Positions 7,560 through 15,100 of a stretch of DNA of 25,899 nt are shown here, piece after piece. The position numbers and the translations under genes are program-made. The stretch comes from Roseburia_C amylophila (lineage in GTDB: Bacteria; Bacillota; Clostridia; Lachnospirales; Lachnospiraceae), in assembly GCF_025567465.1 (NCBI RefSeq), contig NZ_JAOQKI010000029.1, positions 1-25,899 on the forward strand. Direction: 5' to 3'. The first letter of the stretch is position 1, and each line of letters begins with the position of its first letter. The notes beneath the pieces are model-generated. The model ran no database searches. It worked only from the letters and a program-made list of their open reading frames with translations, and was not told where the DNA came from.

Positions 7560-8039
7560 ATGAGTATGGAACCGGATTTTCTTACTTTGACAATCGGAAA
7601 ACAGAAAAATATTGCATTGATTGCCCATGATGGAAAGAAAGCAGAACTGATCCAGTGGTGCAAAGACAATGCAGAAACTTTAAAGAAGCATTTCCTTTGT
7701 GGAACTGGAACAACGGCAAAAATGATTACAGACCAGACGGGACTGCCGGTAAAGGGCTATAACAGCGGTCCGCTGGGCGGAGACCAGCAGATTGGTGCTA
7801 AGATAGTAGAGGGAAAAGTAGATTTCGTGATTTTCTTTTCAGATCCGCTTACTGCAGCACCTCATGACCCGGATGTAAAAGCACTGCTTCGTATTGCACA
7901 GGTATATGACATCCCGATTGCGAATAATAAGGCAACTGCAGATTTTATGATTCATTCCGAGTTGATGGATGAAGAATATAATCACAATGTGATTAATTTT
8001 AATAAGAATATCAGACAGCGGGCATCGACGATAAAGTAA
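7560..8039 (+). CDS. mgsA: Methylglyoxal synthase
   Basis: A 159-aa cytoplasmic enzyme that converts dihydroxyacetone phosphate to methylglyoxal and phosphate, a bypass used when sugar phosphates accumulate. The family's active-site blocks are intact: GTGTTA phosphate-binding loop (48-53), GPLGGDQQIGA with Asp75 (equivalent to the E. coli catalytic Asp71), and FFSDPLTAAPHDPDVKALLR with Asp95, His102 and Asp105 (E. coli Asp91, His98, Asp101). Length is normal for the family (~150 aa). AAAGGAG ends 10 nt before the ATG. It is monocistronic between its own promoter and a terminator. Proximity to a sugar-uptake operon fits a role in carbon overflow but is not proof of co-regulation. Confidence 0.96.
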   Translation: MSMEPDFLTLTIGKQKNIALIAHDGKKAELIQWCKDNAETLKKHFLCGTGTTAKMITDQTGLPVKGYNSGPLGGDQQIGAKIVEGKVDFVIFFSDPLTAAPHDPDVKALLRIAQVYDIPIANNKATADFMIHSELMDEEYNHNVINFNKNIRQRASTIK

Positions 8040-8054
8040 TGTCAGCTAAACTAC

Positions 8055-8079
8055 GAGAAACACGCAAAGCGTGTTTCTC
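8055..8079. repeat. Perfect 11-bp inverted repeat after mgsA
   Basis: GAGAAACACGC (8055-8065) and GCGTGTTTCTC (8069-8079) form a perfect hairpin with a 3-nt loop. No T run follows, so it is probably a 3'-end stabiliser or auxiliary stem ahead of the real terminator at 8094. Confidence 0.7.
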
Positions 8080-8093
8080 ACATAAAAAGGAGA

Positions 8094-8130
8094 GGCGGTG
8101 TGAATACTCACACCGCCCCTTTTTCCTTTT
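8094..8130. terminator. Shared bidirectional terminator between mgsA and the hsp20 operon
   Basis: GGCGGTGTGA (8094-8103) and TCACACCGCC (8108-8117) form a 10-bp perfect stem. An A run lies to the left (8084-8088) and T runs to the right (8120-8130), so it can stop both the plus-strand mgsA transcript and the minus-strand chaperone transcript. Confidence 0.88.
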
Positions 8131-8143
8131 AATTATCCTGGTA

Positions 8144-8584
8144 TTATCCCTCAATGGAAATATATTTCTTTTCTTCCACAGCAGGTTTTGCTTCTTTCTT
8201 CGGAACGGTCAGAGTCAGGATACCATTTTCAAAACCGCCTTTGATGTCATCCTGAGTAACGCCATTTCCGACATAGAAACTACGCTGGTAAGAGCCATAG
8301 TAACGTTCTTTACGGATATATTTTCCATCTTTGCCTTTTTCGTCCTTGTTGTCCTGGTGTTTGGCATTGACGATGAGGTATCCGTCTTTCAGCTCAGCCT
8401 GGATATCTTCTTTCTTAAAGCCTGGAAGTTCAAATTCCAGTTCATATCTGTCGTCAAATTCCTTAACGTCAGTGTTCATGGCAACACGGTTGTCTGCTGC
8501 AGGAACATTGTAAGCTCCGAATGGAAATACATCATCGAATATATCATCTACAAAGTTGTTTGAAAAAATACTTGGTACTAACAT
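8144..8584 (-). CDS. Small heat shock protein, Hsp20/alpha-crystallin family (copy A)
   Basis: A 146-aa ATP-independent holdase chaperone that binds unfolding proteins and forms large oligomers. After a short N-terminal arm (MLVPSIFSNNFVDDIFDDVF), the alpha-crystallin domain runs from about residue 36 to 135 (TDVKEFDDRYELEFELPGF and the late NGILTLTVPKK strand). The C-terminal tail carries the ISI tripeptide (IXI motif) used for oligomer assembly. AGGAGG lies 8 nt upstream of the ATG. It is the last gene of a three-gene minus-strand operon, and its sequence is clearly paralogous to the chaperone at 8792-9259, indicating a local duplication. Heat induction is expected from the CIRCE element upstream of the first gene. 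Confidence 0.95.
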   Translation of the reverse strand: MLVPSIFSNNFVDDIFDDVFPFGAYNVPAADNRVAMNTDVKEFDDRYELEFELPGFKKEDIQAELKDGYLIVNAKHQDNKDEKGKDGKYIRKERYYGSYQRSFYVGNGVTQDDIKGGFENGILTLTVPKKEAKPAVEEKKYISIEG

Positions 8585-8615
8585 AAGTCATTCCTCCTAA
8601 AATAGTCTATTGTAA

Positions 8616-8741
8616 TTAGTAATAATGTTTCTTGTTTCTGTGAGCTTCTCTGGCTTCCTCAACAGCCTCATGGTCGGCTACATTAATTTTAGCTTTTACT
8701 TTCTTCTTTTTTAATGGATGTTTTGGATTTTTGTCTGACAT
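8616..8741 (-). CDS. 41-aa basic protein between two Hsp20 genes, function unknown
   Basis: I do not recognise a named family. The product starts MSDKNPKHPLKKKKVKAK, continues INVADHEAVEEAREAHRNKK and ends HYY: a lysine-rich N-terminus, then a probably helical, charged segment. AGGAAG (8751-8756 on the minus strand) lies 9 nt upstream of the ATG. It sits in the same direction between the two chaperone genes, 50 bp after copy B and 31 bp before copy A, with no terminator in between, so it should be co-transcribed and heat induced. The overlapping ATG at 8749 opens only a 12-codon frame and was rejected. A chaperone accessory role is a guess from location. Confidence 0.65.
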   Translation of the reverse strand: MSDKNPKHPLKKKKVKAKINVADHEAVEEAREAHRNKKHYY

Positions 8742-8791
8742 GATAACATGCTTCCTTTCTTAATCTGAATCAGATACTATATAAAGTTCTG

Positions 8792-9259
8792 TTATCCTTC
8801 AATGGCGATGTACTTGTGGTCTTCCACAGCAGGTTTAGCTTCTTTCTTCGGAACGAAGAGTTTTAAGATACCGTGTTTAAATTCACCCTTGATATCTTCT
8901 TCGGTAACGGCATCGCCAACATAAAAGCTTCGACTGCAGGCTCCGGAATAACGTTCCTTACGGATGTACTTGCCGGATTTCTTATCTTTATCTTCCTCAT
9001 CCAAGCCTTTGGCGGCACTGATGGTCAGGTAACCATTTTCTAAGGAAGCACTTACTTCGTCTTTCTTAAATCCAGGTAAATCAATGACCAGTTCGTAACC
9101 ATTGTCCTGCTCCTTTATATCTGTCTTCATCAGACGTGCGGCTCTACGACCGTAAAGTTTTTTCTCAGTCTTTTTCATATCCATGTTATCGTCCATCCAT
9201 GGAAAATCCTCAAAGAAGTCATCAAATAAATTCTCTCCAAAAATACTAGGCATCAACAT
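8792..9259 (-). CDS. Small heat shock protein, Hsp20/alpha-crystallin family (copy B)
   Basis: A 155-aa paralogue of copy A and first gene of the operon. The N-terminal arm is MLMPSIFGENLFDDFFEDF, followed by a linker rich in lysine and arginine (KKTEKKLYGRRAARLMK). The alpha-crystallin domain covers roughly residues 43-145 (IKEQDNGYELVIDLPGFKKD through HGILKLFVPKKEAKP), and the tail has an IAI tripeptide (IXI motif). The conserved NGIL near the end of the domain is HGIL here. AGGAG lies 7-9 nt before the ATG. The N-terminal arm differs most from copy A, which suggests different client binding or hetero-oligomers, though that is inferred. Confidence 0.95.
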   Translation of the reverse strand: MLMPSIFGENLFDDFFEDFPWMDDNMDMKKTEKKLYGRRAARLMKTDIKEQDNGYELVIDLPGFKKDEVSASLENGYLTISAAKGLDEEDKDKKSGKYIRKERYSGACSRSFYVGDAVTEEDIKGEFKHGILKLFVPKKEAKPAVEDHKYIAIEG

Positions 9260-9369
9260 AAGTCATCTCTCCTTTTTTTAATAAATCTATCTATGCTTGT
9301 TTACCTTGTTTCTTTGGAACCGGGATGTTTTAGGAACCTCTTTTTGTTCCTCTCCTTTGTTCTGACTAC

Positions 9370-9398
9370 GTTATAACACCAATTATTAGCATTGTCAA
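9370..9398 (-). promoter_or_regulatory. SigmaA-type promoter of the hsp20 operon
   Basis: On the minus strand: consensus -35 TTGACA (9393-9398), a 17-nt spacer and -10 TATAAC (9370-9375). Transcription would start near 9363, giving a leader of about 100 nt before copy B. Confidence 0.85.
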
Positions 9399-9412
9399 GA
9401 GGTGAGTGCTAA
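9386..9412. promoter_or_regulatory. CIRCE element (HrcA operator) over the hsp20 promoter
   Basis: TTAGCATTG (9386-9394), nine bases, GAGTGCTAA (9404-9412). The family consensus is TTAGCACTC-N9-GAGTGCTAA; the right arm is perfect and the left arm differs at two positions. The palindrome straddles the -35 box, so HrcA bound here would occlude RNA polymerase until heat stress. Confidence 0.88.
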
Positions 9413-9413
9413 T

Positions 9414-9452
9414 AAATTTGTGAAAAATTTGTGAATTGGTTGCAAATTGTGA
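9414..9452. repeat. Phased direct repeats upstream of the hsp20 promoter
   Basis: AAATTTGTGA occurs exactly at 9414-9423 and 9425-9434 (11-bp period, one helical turn). A degenerate copy, CAAATTGTGA, lies at 9443-9452. On the minus strand they lie about 50-90 bp upstream of the predicted start. They may be an AT-rich UP-like element or an unknown activator site; no known operator is recognised. Confidence 0.45.
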
Positions 9453-9531
9453 GAAAACTAAGAGAATATAAGGGAATACGCTGTGAAAAAGAAGAGAAAA
9501 TAAGTGAATGTATTGCGGAAAAGAAAGAATA

Positions 9532-9560
9532 TTGCAGGAACTATGAGACTGTGTTATGAT
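9532..9560 (+). promoter_or_regulatory. Promoter of the NSS symporter gene
   Basis: TTGCAG (9532-9537), 17 nt, TATGAT (9555-9560) preceded by an extended -10 TGT. It ends 51 nt before the start codon. Confidence 0.65.
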
Positions 9561-9611
9561 TTTTATAACTTTGCGTTATGGAAATTATGAGTTTAGGAGA
9601 AGAAAAACAAA

Positions 9612-10985
9612 ATGAAGACACAGAATGAGAAAAGAAGTACATTTTCGGGGAAGATAGGGTTTGTATTATCAGCAGCAGGCGCTTCTGTGGGACTGGGAAA
9701 CATATGGAGATTCCCATATCTTGCAGCAAAGTATGGAGGAGGAATCTTTCTGCTGATTTATATTATACTTGCACTGACTTTTGGATATACGATGATTATG
9801 GCGGAGACTTCTATCGGAAGAATGACGAAGAAGAGCCCGGTGGGAGCATATCATACCTTTGGAAAATCCCGATGGCTCTCTTTCGGTGGCTGGATAAATG
9901 CGATTATTCCGGTTTTAATCGTGCCATATTATTCTGTAATTGGCGGCTGGGTAATGAAATATCTGGTGGAATATATCAGGGGAAATGGCAGTAAGCTTGC
10001 ATCGGATGGATATTTTTCCGATTTCATTTCCAGCGGGCTTTCCACAGAAATCTGCTTTGCTTTTTTTGCAGTATTTACGCTGGGGATTATCTTTGCCGGA
10101 GTCCGGAATGGTATTGAGCGGGTATCCAGATTTATGATGCCGGTGCTGGTTGTTCTTTCTATATTAATAACGGTTTATTCCGTAAGCAGACCGGGAGCAT
10201 TAAAAGGAGTTAAATATTTTCTGATTCCGAATTTTGAAAATTTTTCCTGGATGACGGTAGTAACAGCCATGGGACAGATGTTTTATTCCCTGTCCATTGC
10301 CATGGGAATTCTCATTACTTTTGGTTCTTATATGAAGAAGGAAGTTTCTATTGAAGAGTCCACGAAGAATGTGGAAATCTTCGACACAGCGATTGCCATG
10401 ATGGCAGGGCTGATGATTATTCCGGCAGTCTTTGCATTTTCCGGTGGAAATCCGGAAACCCTGCAGGCGGGTCCATCATTGATGTTTATTACGATTCCAA
10501 AAGTATTTGACAGCATGGGACTTGGAACCGGAGTCGGAATTTTATTTTTTGTACTGGTGCTGTTTGCAGCAATCACAAGTTCTATTGCATTAACGGAAAG
10601 TGCAGTATCGACTTTCGAAGATGAACTGGGCTGGGAAAGACGGAAAGCAACGGTAATTGTCGGTATTGTAATGCTTCTTTTGGGAAGTCTTTCTACACTG
10701 GGATATGGACCATTGGCGAATGTAAAAATTATCGGAATGCAGATTCTTGATTTCTTTGATTTCCTGACGAACTCCGTGATGATGCCGATTGCGGCTATTG
10801 CAACCTGCCTTCTGGTATCAAGAGTGATGGGAGTGCAGCGGATTGAAGAAGAAGTAACCCGGGGCGGCAGCCCGTTCCGCAGGAAAAAGATATTTACAGT
10901 GATGATAAAATACCTCTGTCCGATCTTTGCAGCGATTATTTTAATCAGTTCCATAGCAAATGCTTTCGGATGGATTCAGATGTAG
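9612..10985 (+). CDS. Sodium:neurotransmitter symporter family (NSS/SLC6) transporter, probable amino acid importer
   Basis: A 457-aa multi-pass membrane protein that couples sodium entry to solute uptake. TM1 carries the family signature GASVGLGNIWRFPYLAAKYGGG (~residues 23-44), the broken helix that holds sodium and substrate in LeuT. About eleven hydrophobic segments are visible, as is usual for bacterial members such as MhsT and TnaT, which lack TM12. The GNIWRFPY form, with tryptophan, is typical of that bacterial group; the substrate (hydrophobic or aromatic amino acid) cannot be fixed. AGGAGAAG lies about 9 nt before the ATG. It is a monocistronic gene with its own promoter and a terminator at 11000. 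Confidence 0.93.
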   Translation: MKTQNEKRSTFSGKIGFVLSAAGASVGLGNIWRFPYLAAKYGGGIFLLIYIILALTFGYTMIMAETSIGRMTKKSPVGAYHTFGKSRWLSFGGWINAIIPVLIVPYYSVIGGWVMKYLVEYIRGNGSKLASDGYFSDFISSGLSTEICFAFFAVFTLGIIFAGVRNGIERVSRFMMPVLVVLSILITVYSVSRPGALKGVKYFLIPNFENFSWMTVVTAMGQMFYSLSIAMGILITFGSYMKKEVSIEESTKNVEIFDTAIAMMAGLMIIPAVFAFSGGNPETLQAGPSLMFITIPKVFDSMGLGTGVGILFFVLVLFAAITSSIALTESAVSTFEDELGWERRKATVIVGIVMLLLGSLSTLGYGPLANVKIIGMQILDFFDFLTNSVMMPIAAIATCLLVSRVMGVQRIEEEVTRGGSPFRRKKIFTVMIKYLCPIFAAIILISSIANAFGWIQM

Positions 10986-10999
10986 TTGATAGAAAAAAG

Positions 11000-11033
11000 G
11001 AGCGTCCCTTCTGATTTAGAAGAGACGCTCTTT
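11000..11033. terminator. Bidirectional terminator between the NSS gene and thiT
   Basis: GAGCGTCCCTTCT (11000-11012) pairs with AGAAGAGACGCTC (11018-11030) around GATTT, with one mismatch. An A run lies on the left (10993-10998) and TTT on the right. It serves converging genes. Confidence 0.85.
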
Positions 11034-11054
11034 CTGTAGATTTTAGAACTTAAA

Positions 11055-11711
11055 TTATGAATTTGCCATATCCTTAACAGAATTCAATGCCTTCTGGACT
11101 GGTGGCAGACAGATAATGATTAATGTAATAAGTGCTTCTGCACCAAGGTATGCACCGTTGTAAGCAAGGGAGTATACCACTGCATTCGGGAATTCTTCCG
11201 GAGCATACATGCCGAAGAAAATCCAGCCGGAAAGGAATGCGAAGAAGTATCGACCTAATACACCAGCGATATAACCTTTGATAAGTCCATGTTTGGATTT
11301 GCTGAAAAGTCCGGAAAGGCCTAATGCACCAAAGGCGAAGAGGTAGTCCACTAACATCTGTGGAACACTGATGATGTAAGGGTCAACGACTAACTGCAGA
11401 ATTCCGTAAGCAAAAGCTGCGGTTAAGCCGGCACCCAGACCGTACCAGTAACCAATCAGAACGATGAATAACATGCTCAGTAAAGTAACGGAACCACCCA
11501 TTGGCATATCGAAAAGTTTAATCATGGAAGTTACCATGGCAAGGGCAATTGCCATAGCCGAAAATGCAAGCTGCTTTGCACTGAATTTCTTCTTTCCACC
11601 GAAGATAGCACAGCCAATCAGAAGAATGGCAATCATGATGATAACGAGGGCTGTAAAACCAGCGGTGGTAAGCTGGTAAGAAGAGCCGTCGTATGTTGCA
11701 AAAAATGACAT
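11055..11711 (-). CDS. thiT: ECF transporter S component for thiamine (ThiT-like)
   Basis: A 218-aa integral membrane substrate-binding subunit of an energy-coupling factor transporter, working with a shared EcfA/A'/T module encoded elsewhere. About seven hydrophobic segments are visible. The first (~residues 15-40) is an extra N-terminal helix, making it longer than Lactococcus ThiT (~180 aa). The core matches ThiT-type features: a YWYGLGAGLTAAFAYGILQL segment, then RYFFAFLSGWIFFGMYAP, and YSLAYNGAYLGAE near the end, the region that in ThiT supplies thiamine-contacting Tyr/Asn residues. AGGAGG lies 7 nt before the ATG. The TPP riboswitch directly upstream strongly supports thiamine (or a precursor) as the substrate. 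Confidence 0.93.
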   Translation of the reverse strand: MSFFATYDGSSYQLTTAGFTALVIIMIAILLIGCAIFGGKKKFSAKQLAFSAMAIALAMVTSMIKLFDMPMGGSVTLLSMLFIVLIGYWYGLGAGLTAAFAYGILQLVVDPYIISVPQMLVDYLFAFGALGLSGLFSKSKHGLIKGYIAGVLGRYFFAFLSGWIFFGMYAPEEFPNAVVYSLAYNGAYLGAEALITLIIICLPPVQKALNSVKDMANS

Positions 11712-11717
11712 AAAAAA

Positions 11718-11748
11718 TCCTCCTTAAAGATGATACTCTGCCAGGAGG
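11718..11748 (-). promoter_or_regulatory. Predicted SD-sequestering helix (riboswitch expression platform)
   Basis: In the thiT mRNA, CCTCCT (plus-strand 11743-11748) is complementary to the thiT ribosome binding site AGGAGG (11719-11724), with 18 nt between. Pairing would hide the ribosome binding site. No T run follows, so translational rather than transcriptional control is the better reading. Confidence 0.6.
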
Positions 11749-11758
11749 TTGAACTATG

Positions 11759-11839
11759 TGCTTCCTTACGCCGGTATTATCCGGTTCAAGTAATAAGGGT
11801 CAACGCAGATGCGTTTCTCAGCCAAAGGCGCCCCTAGCA
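11759..11839 (-). ncRNA. TPP riboswitch (THI element)
   Basis: On the minus strand, the thi-box signatures occur in order: AGGGGCGCC then GGCTGAGA (pyrimidine-sensing arm), ACCCTT, GAACCGGATAATACCGGCGTA (pyrophosphate-sensing arm) and GGAAGC. The P1 ends TGCT (11836-11839) and AGCA (11759-11762) pair. When TPP is bound, expression of the downstream transporter should fall. Confidence 0.96.
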
Positions 11840-11865
11840 AAGTGATGCTTTGTTTTCAGTTTGTA

Positions 11866-11894
11866 ATGGTAACAGTGGTAGTATAAAATGTCAA
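11866..11894 (-). promoter_or_regulatory. Promoter of the TPP riboswitch-thiT transcript
   Basis: On the minus strand: consensus -35 TTGACA (11889-11894), a 17-nt spacer ending in an extended -10 TGT, and -10 TACCAT (11866-11871). Transcription would begin about 20 nt before the riboswitch P1. Confidence 0.65.
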
Positions 11895-12027
11895 GTGTTA
11901 ATTTTCTGAAAAAGGTTTTCTAAAAAATGAAAAAATCCGCTGGAAAATATAAAGAAAAAGTAACTTCCGGTCGATAAAAGGTTTAGAAGTGTCTTTTCCT
12001 GCGCTTTTTTAGAAAAAAGGGTTACTC

Positions 12028-12056
12028 TTGAATCTGAAAAGCAAAAGGAATATAGT
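12028..12056 (+). promoter_or_regulatory. Promoter of the giant secreted repeat protein
   Basis: TTGAAT (12028-12033), 17 nt, TATAGT (12051-12056). It ends 45 nt before the chosen start codon. The rest of 11895-12027 is AT-rich, with no feature I can support. Confidence 0.65.
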
Positions 12057-12101
12057 AAAGATAAAAAGATGAGGAAACAACAAGCAACAAGGAGAGGTTC
12101 T

Positions 12102-15100
12102 ATGCGTAAGTACAAGGATGTTGGAAAAAGAATACTGGTATTAGTTTTAAGTGTTTGTATGATTGCAGGCGTTCTTCCGGCAATACCGGCAGAGGCGGCG
12201 GATGCATTTCCGAGCAATGGGAGCATTACATTAGGAGCGGATGCAAATGGTGCAACTGCAACCGGAAATGATACCTATACTTATACCGGACAGGAGGTTA
12301 AGCCGGCAGTTACGGTCCAGATTGATGGAGAAACTTTGAAAGAAAAAGAGGATTACTCCGTTTATTACCGTAATAATACCAGCGCAGGAACAGCATATAT
12401 TGATATCGTTGGTATCGGAGACAGCCACAGATGGCAGACCACCAAGAGCTTTACGATTGCACAGCAGAAGTTAAGCTATATCGGTGTTAATTATAAAGGG
12501 GTGGAAGGAACCGGTGAAGACGGATATGTATATTATACAGGAAGTGATGTATTACCGACAATTACAGGGGTGTATGGTATCATAAGCGGTACTTCTACCA
12601 TGGTAAACCTTTCAGCAGATGATTATAACGTAGAATATACATCCGGAAGCAATACCACAGTAGGAACACATTCCTTTAAAATTGTATTAAAGAGCAGCAG
12701 TAACTATACATTTTCCGGAACAATTGCAGAGAACCGTTACAATATTTACTATAATATTGGAGCGGATTCTGTAACTGTTTCCAATGGACTGAGCGATTCT
12801 ACTTATACCGGAACTGCACAGAGACCGGAATTTACACTGGTAGACAGTCAGAATTCCGCAGGAATCCAGGCATCTGACTATACCACAAGCTGGGCAGACA
12901 ATACCAATGCCGGAACAGCGAAGATGACAGTAACAGCGAATTCTTCTTCTCTGTACCGGGGCAGCAAGACCTTTAATTTCCTGATTGGCAAGGCAGATTT
13001 AAGTGCAGCAGGCATCAGTGTTTCCTTAAAGAGTGATAAATATTATTATGTAAAGAATAGTAAACCGGATATGACCAATGAGGTAGTAGTGAAGTTGAAT
13101 GGCGTTGAGATTCCTGCCGGCAACTACAACGTGGCATACCGAAATGAAACTACTGCAGGACAGACCGGAACCAATAACCTGATTATTACCGGAACCGGAA
13201 ATTTAACCGGAAACGCATTTATCAACTTTGAGATCTATGACAAGCTTGGTAAAGCAGTATTAGATAAAAATGAACTGGAATACAATGGCAAGAAAAATGT
13301 GCCAAACATTACCGTCTCCAATACATCCGGTGATGTTATCAGTGATTCCAGATATAAGATTACTTATTATAAAGATGCGGAGTATACCAAGACTGTATCT
13401 GAACCGACCTCTATTGGAAAATATTATGTGAAGGTAACCGGACTGGATTACTACGAAGGAGACCTTGGAACCAAGGCAGAGCCGATTTATTTTGATATTG
13501 TTGCAAAATCTTTAGATAAATGTACCTTTAAGCTGGCAATCAACGGAACAGAAGCAGGTGTCATTAATAAAGATACCAGTTATTCCAGCTTTTTTGATGG
13601 TAAGAGCAAGGTATTATCCCTGACAGCAACCGATGATGAGGGGAATGCTTTGAAAAAAGGAACGGATTTTGACTATGCTGTTTATCGTGATCCGGAATGT
13701 ACTGAACCGGCAGACGATAAGGAAGGCACTACGGGCATACAGGAACTGATTCATGCAGCAACCTATTATCTTAAGATAACCGGTCTGGATGGCAGTAACT
13801 ATGCCGGAGGCGAAAGAGTATATACTTATATGATTAAGCCAAAGAACATCAGCCCGACAGATATTGTAATTACAGACCAGACTTATACCGGTAGTGCTGT
13901 TGTGCCGGATCCTGCAAATATTACCGTTTATTATACCGAAGGTAGTAAAAATGTCACATTGGACAGCCAGTATGTAGAAGTGGTTTCCTGTGAAGATAAT
14001 ATCGAAATTGGAACCAATAATGCAAAGGCATATATCAGACTGACTGGAGATTATGTACTGGCAGAAGGTGGCGTGAACCGTGGAACCTTCAGTATTGTGC
14101 CAAGAAAATTAAATGAATGCGAGTGTAATATCGTTGCAGGTTCTGAAAACTATGATCCGACACAGGTTACCTTTGAATACAATGGCAGCATGCAGGTACC
14201 GGCAATCCGTATTACTGATAATAACGGTGCCAAAGGCCTGGTACAGGGCGAAGACTTTAAGGTTACTTATTTTACGGATTCTGCATACAAGAAGGTCATT
14301 GCAGAGCCGGTGGACGCAGGTACTTATTATGTATTAATCAGCGGTCTTGGAACTTATGCTAATTTAGGCGGAAGTATCCGTACTTCTTATAAGATCACGC
14401 CAAAGAACATGAGCACGCTGACCGTAACTGCAAGCAACTGCGGTTATACTGGAGAAGCAGTGGAGCCGGGTATCAGTGTATCTGATGGAAACCGTGTACT
14501 GGTTGCAGGCGTGGATTATGAAGTTGAAGGATATTATGACGATGAATTATGTAAACAGGTTTCAGAACATAAGAATTCCGGAAAAGTATATGTCAGAATC
14601 AAAGCGGTAGACGGTAAGAATTATACCGGAACCGCAACAACCACATTCTTTATTGGAGCAAATATCGCGACCGTTGTGCCGGCATTTAATATTTCCGGTG
14701 GAACCTATAACCGCAATTCCCATAAGGATGAAATGATTCAGGCAATTGAGGCAAAAATGATGGATGCAATTCCGGATCCGTCGTCCTATAGCATTTCCTT
14801 CTATAGTGATGCAGCACATAAGAATGTTGTAAGCTCTGAGACAAATGAGGCATTTATCAATGCGGGAACGATTTACTTCGCAGTATCCGGCAAGGGTCAG
14901 TATTATGGAGATATTTCCGGATATGCAGTCATTGCAAAGAAAGATATATCTGAACTGAATGCAAGAGTAAATGGAACTTATACATATAATGGAATTGAGC
15001 AGAAGGTTGTAATTTCTACTACCGCAGACGGAGATGGTGTTGTATTACAGTATCCTACCACCAACGGCTATATTCTGACCGATAAGGAATACAGTATTGA

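Noticed and set aside
8039..8563. 174-codon plus-strand frame after mgsA
   Set aside because: It passes through the shared terminator and is the antisense of hsp20 copy A; its hydrophobic look is a strand artefact.
10328..10954. 208-codon minus-strand frame within the NSS symporter
   Set aside because: Antisense shadow of a transporter with unmistakable family signatures; no ribosome site.
11759..11839. cobalamin or FMN riboswitch
   Set aside because: The CTGAGA, ACCCTT and GGATAATACCGGCGTA elements are specific to the TPP class.
12069..12101. Earlier ATG for the giant repeat protein
   Set aside because: No ribosome site; the ATG at 12102 follows AAGGAGAGG and begins a normal signal peptide.
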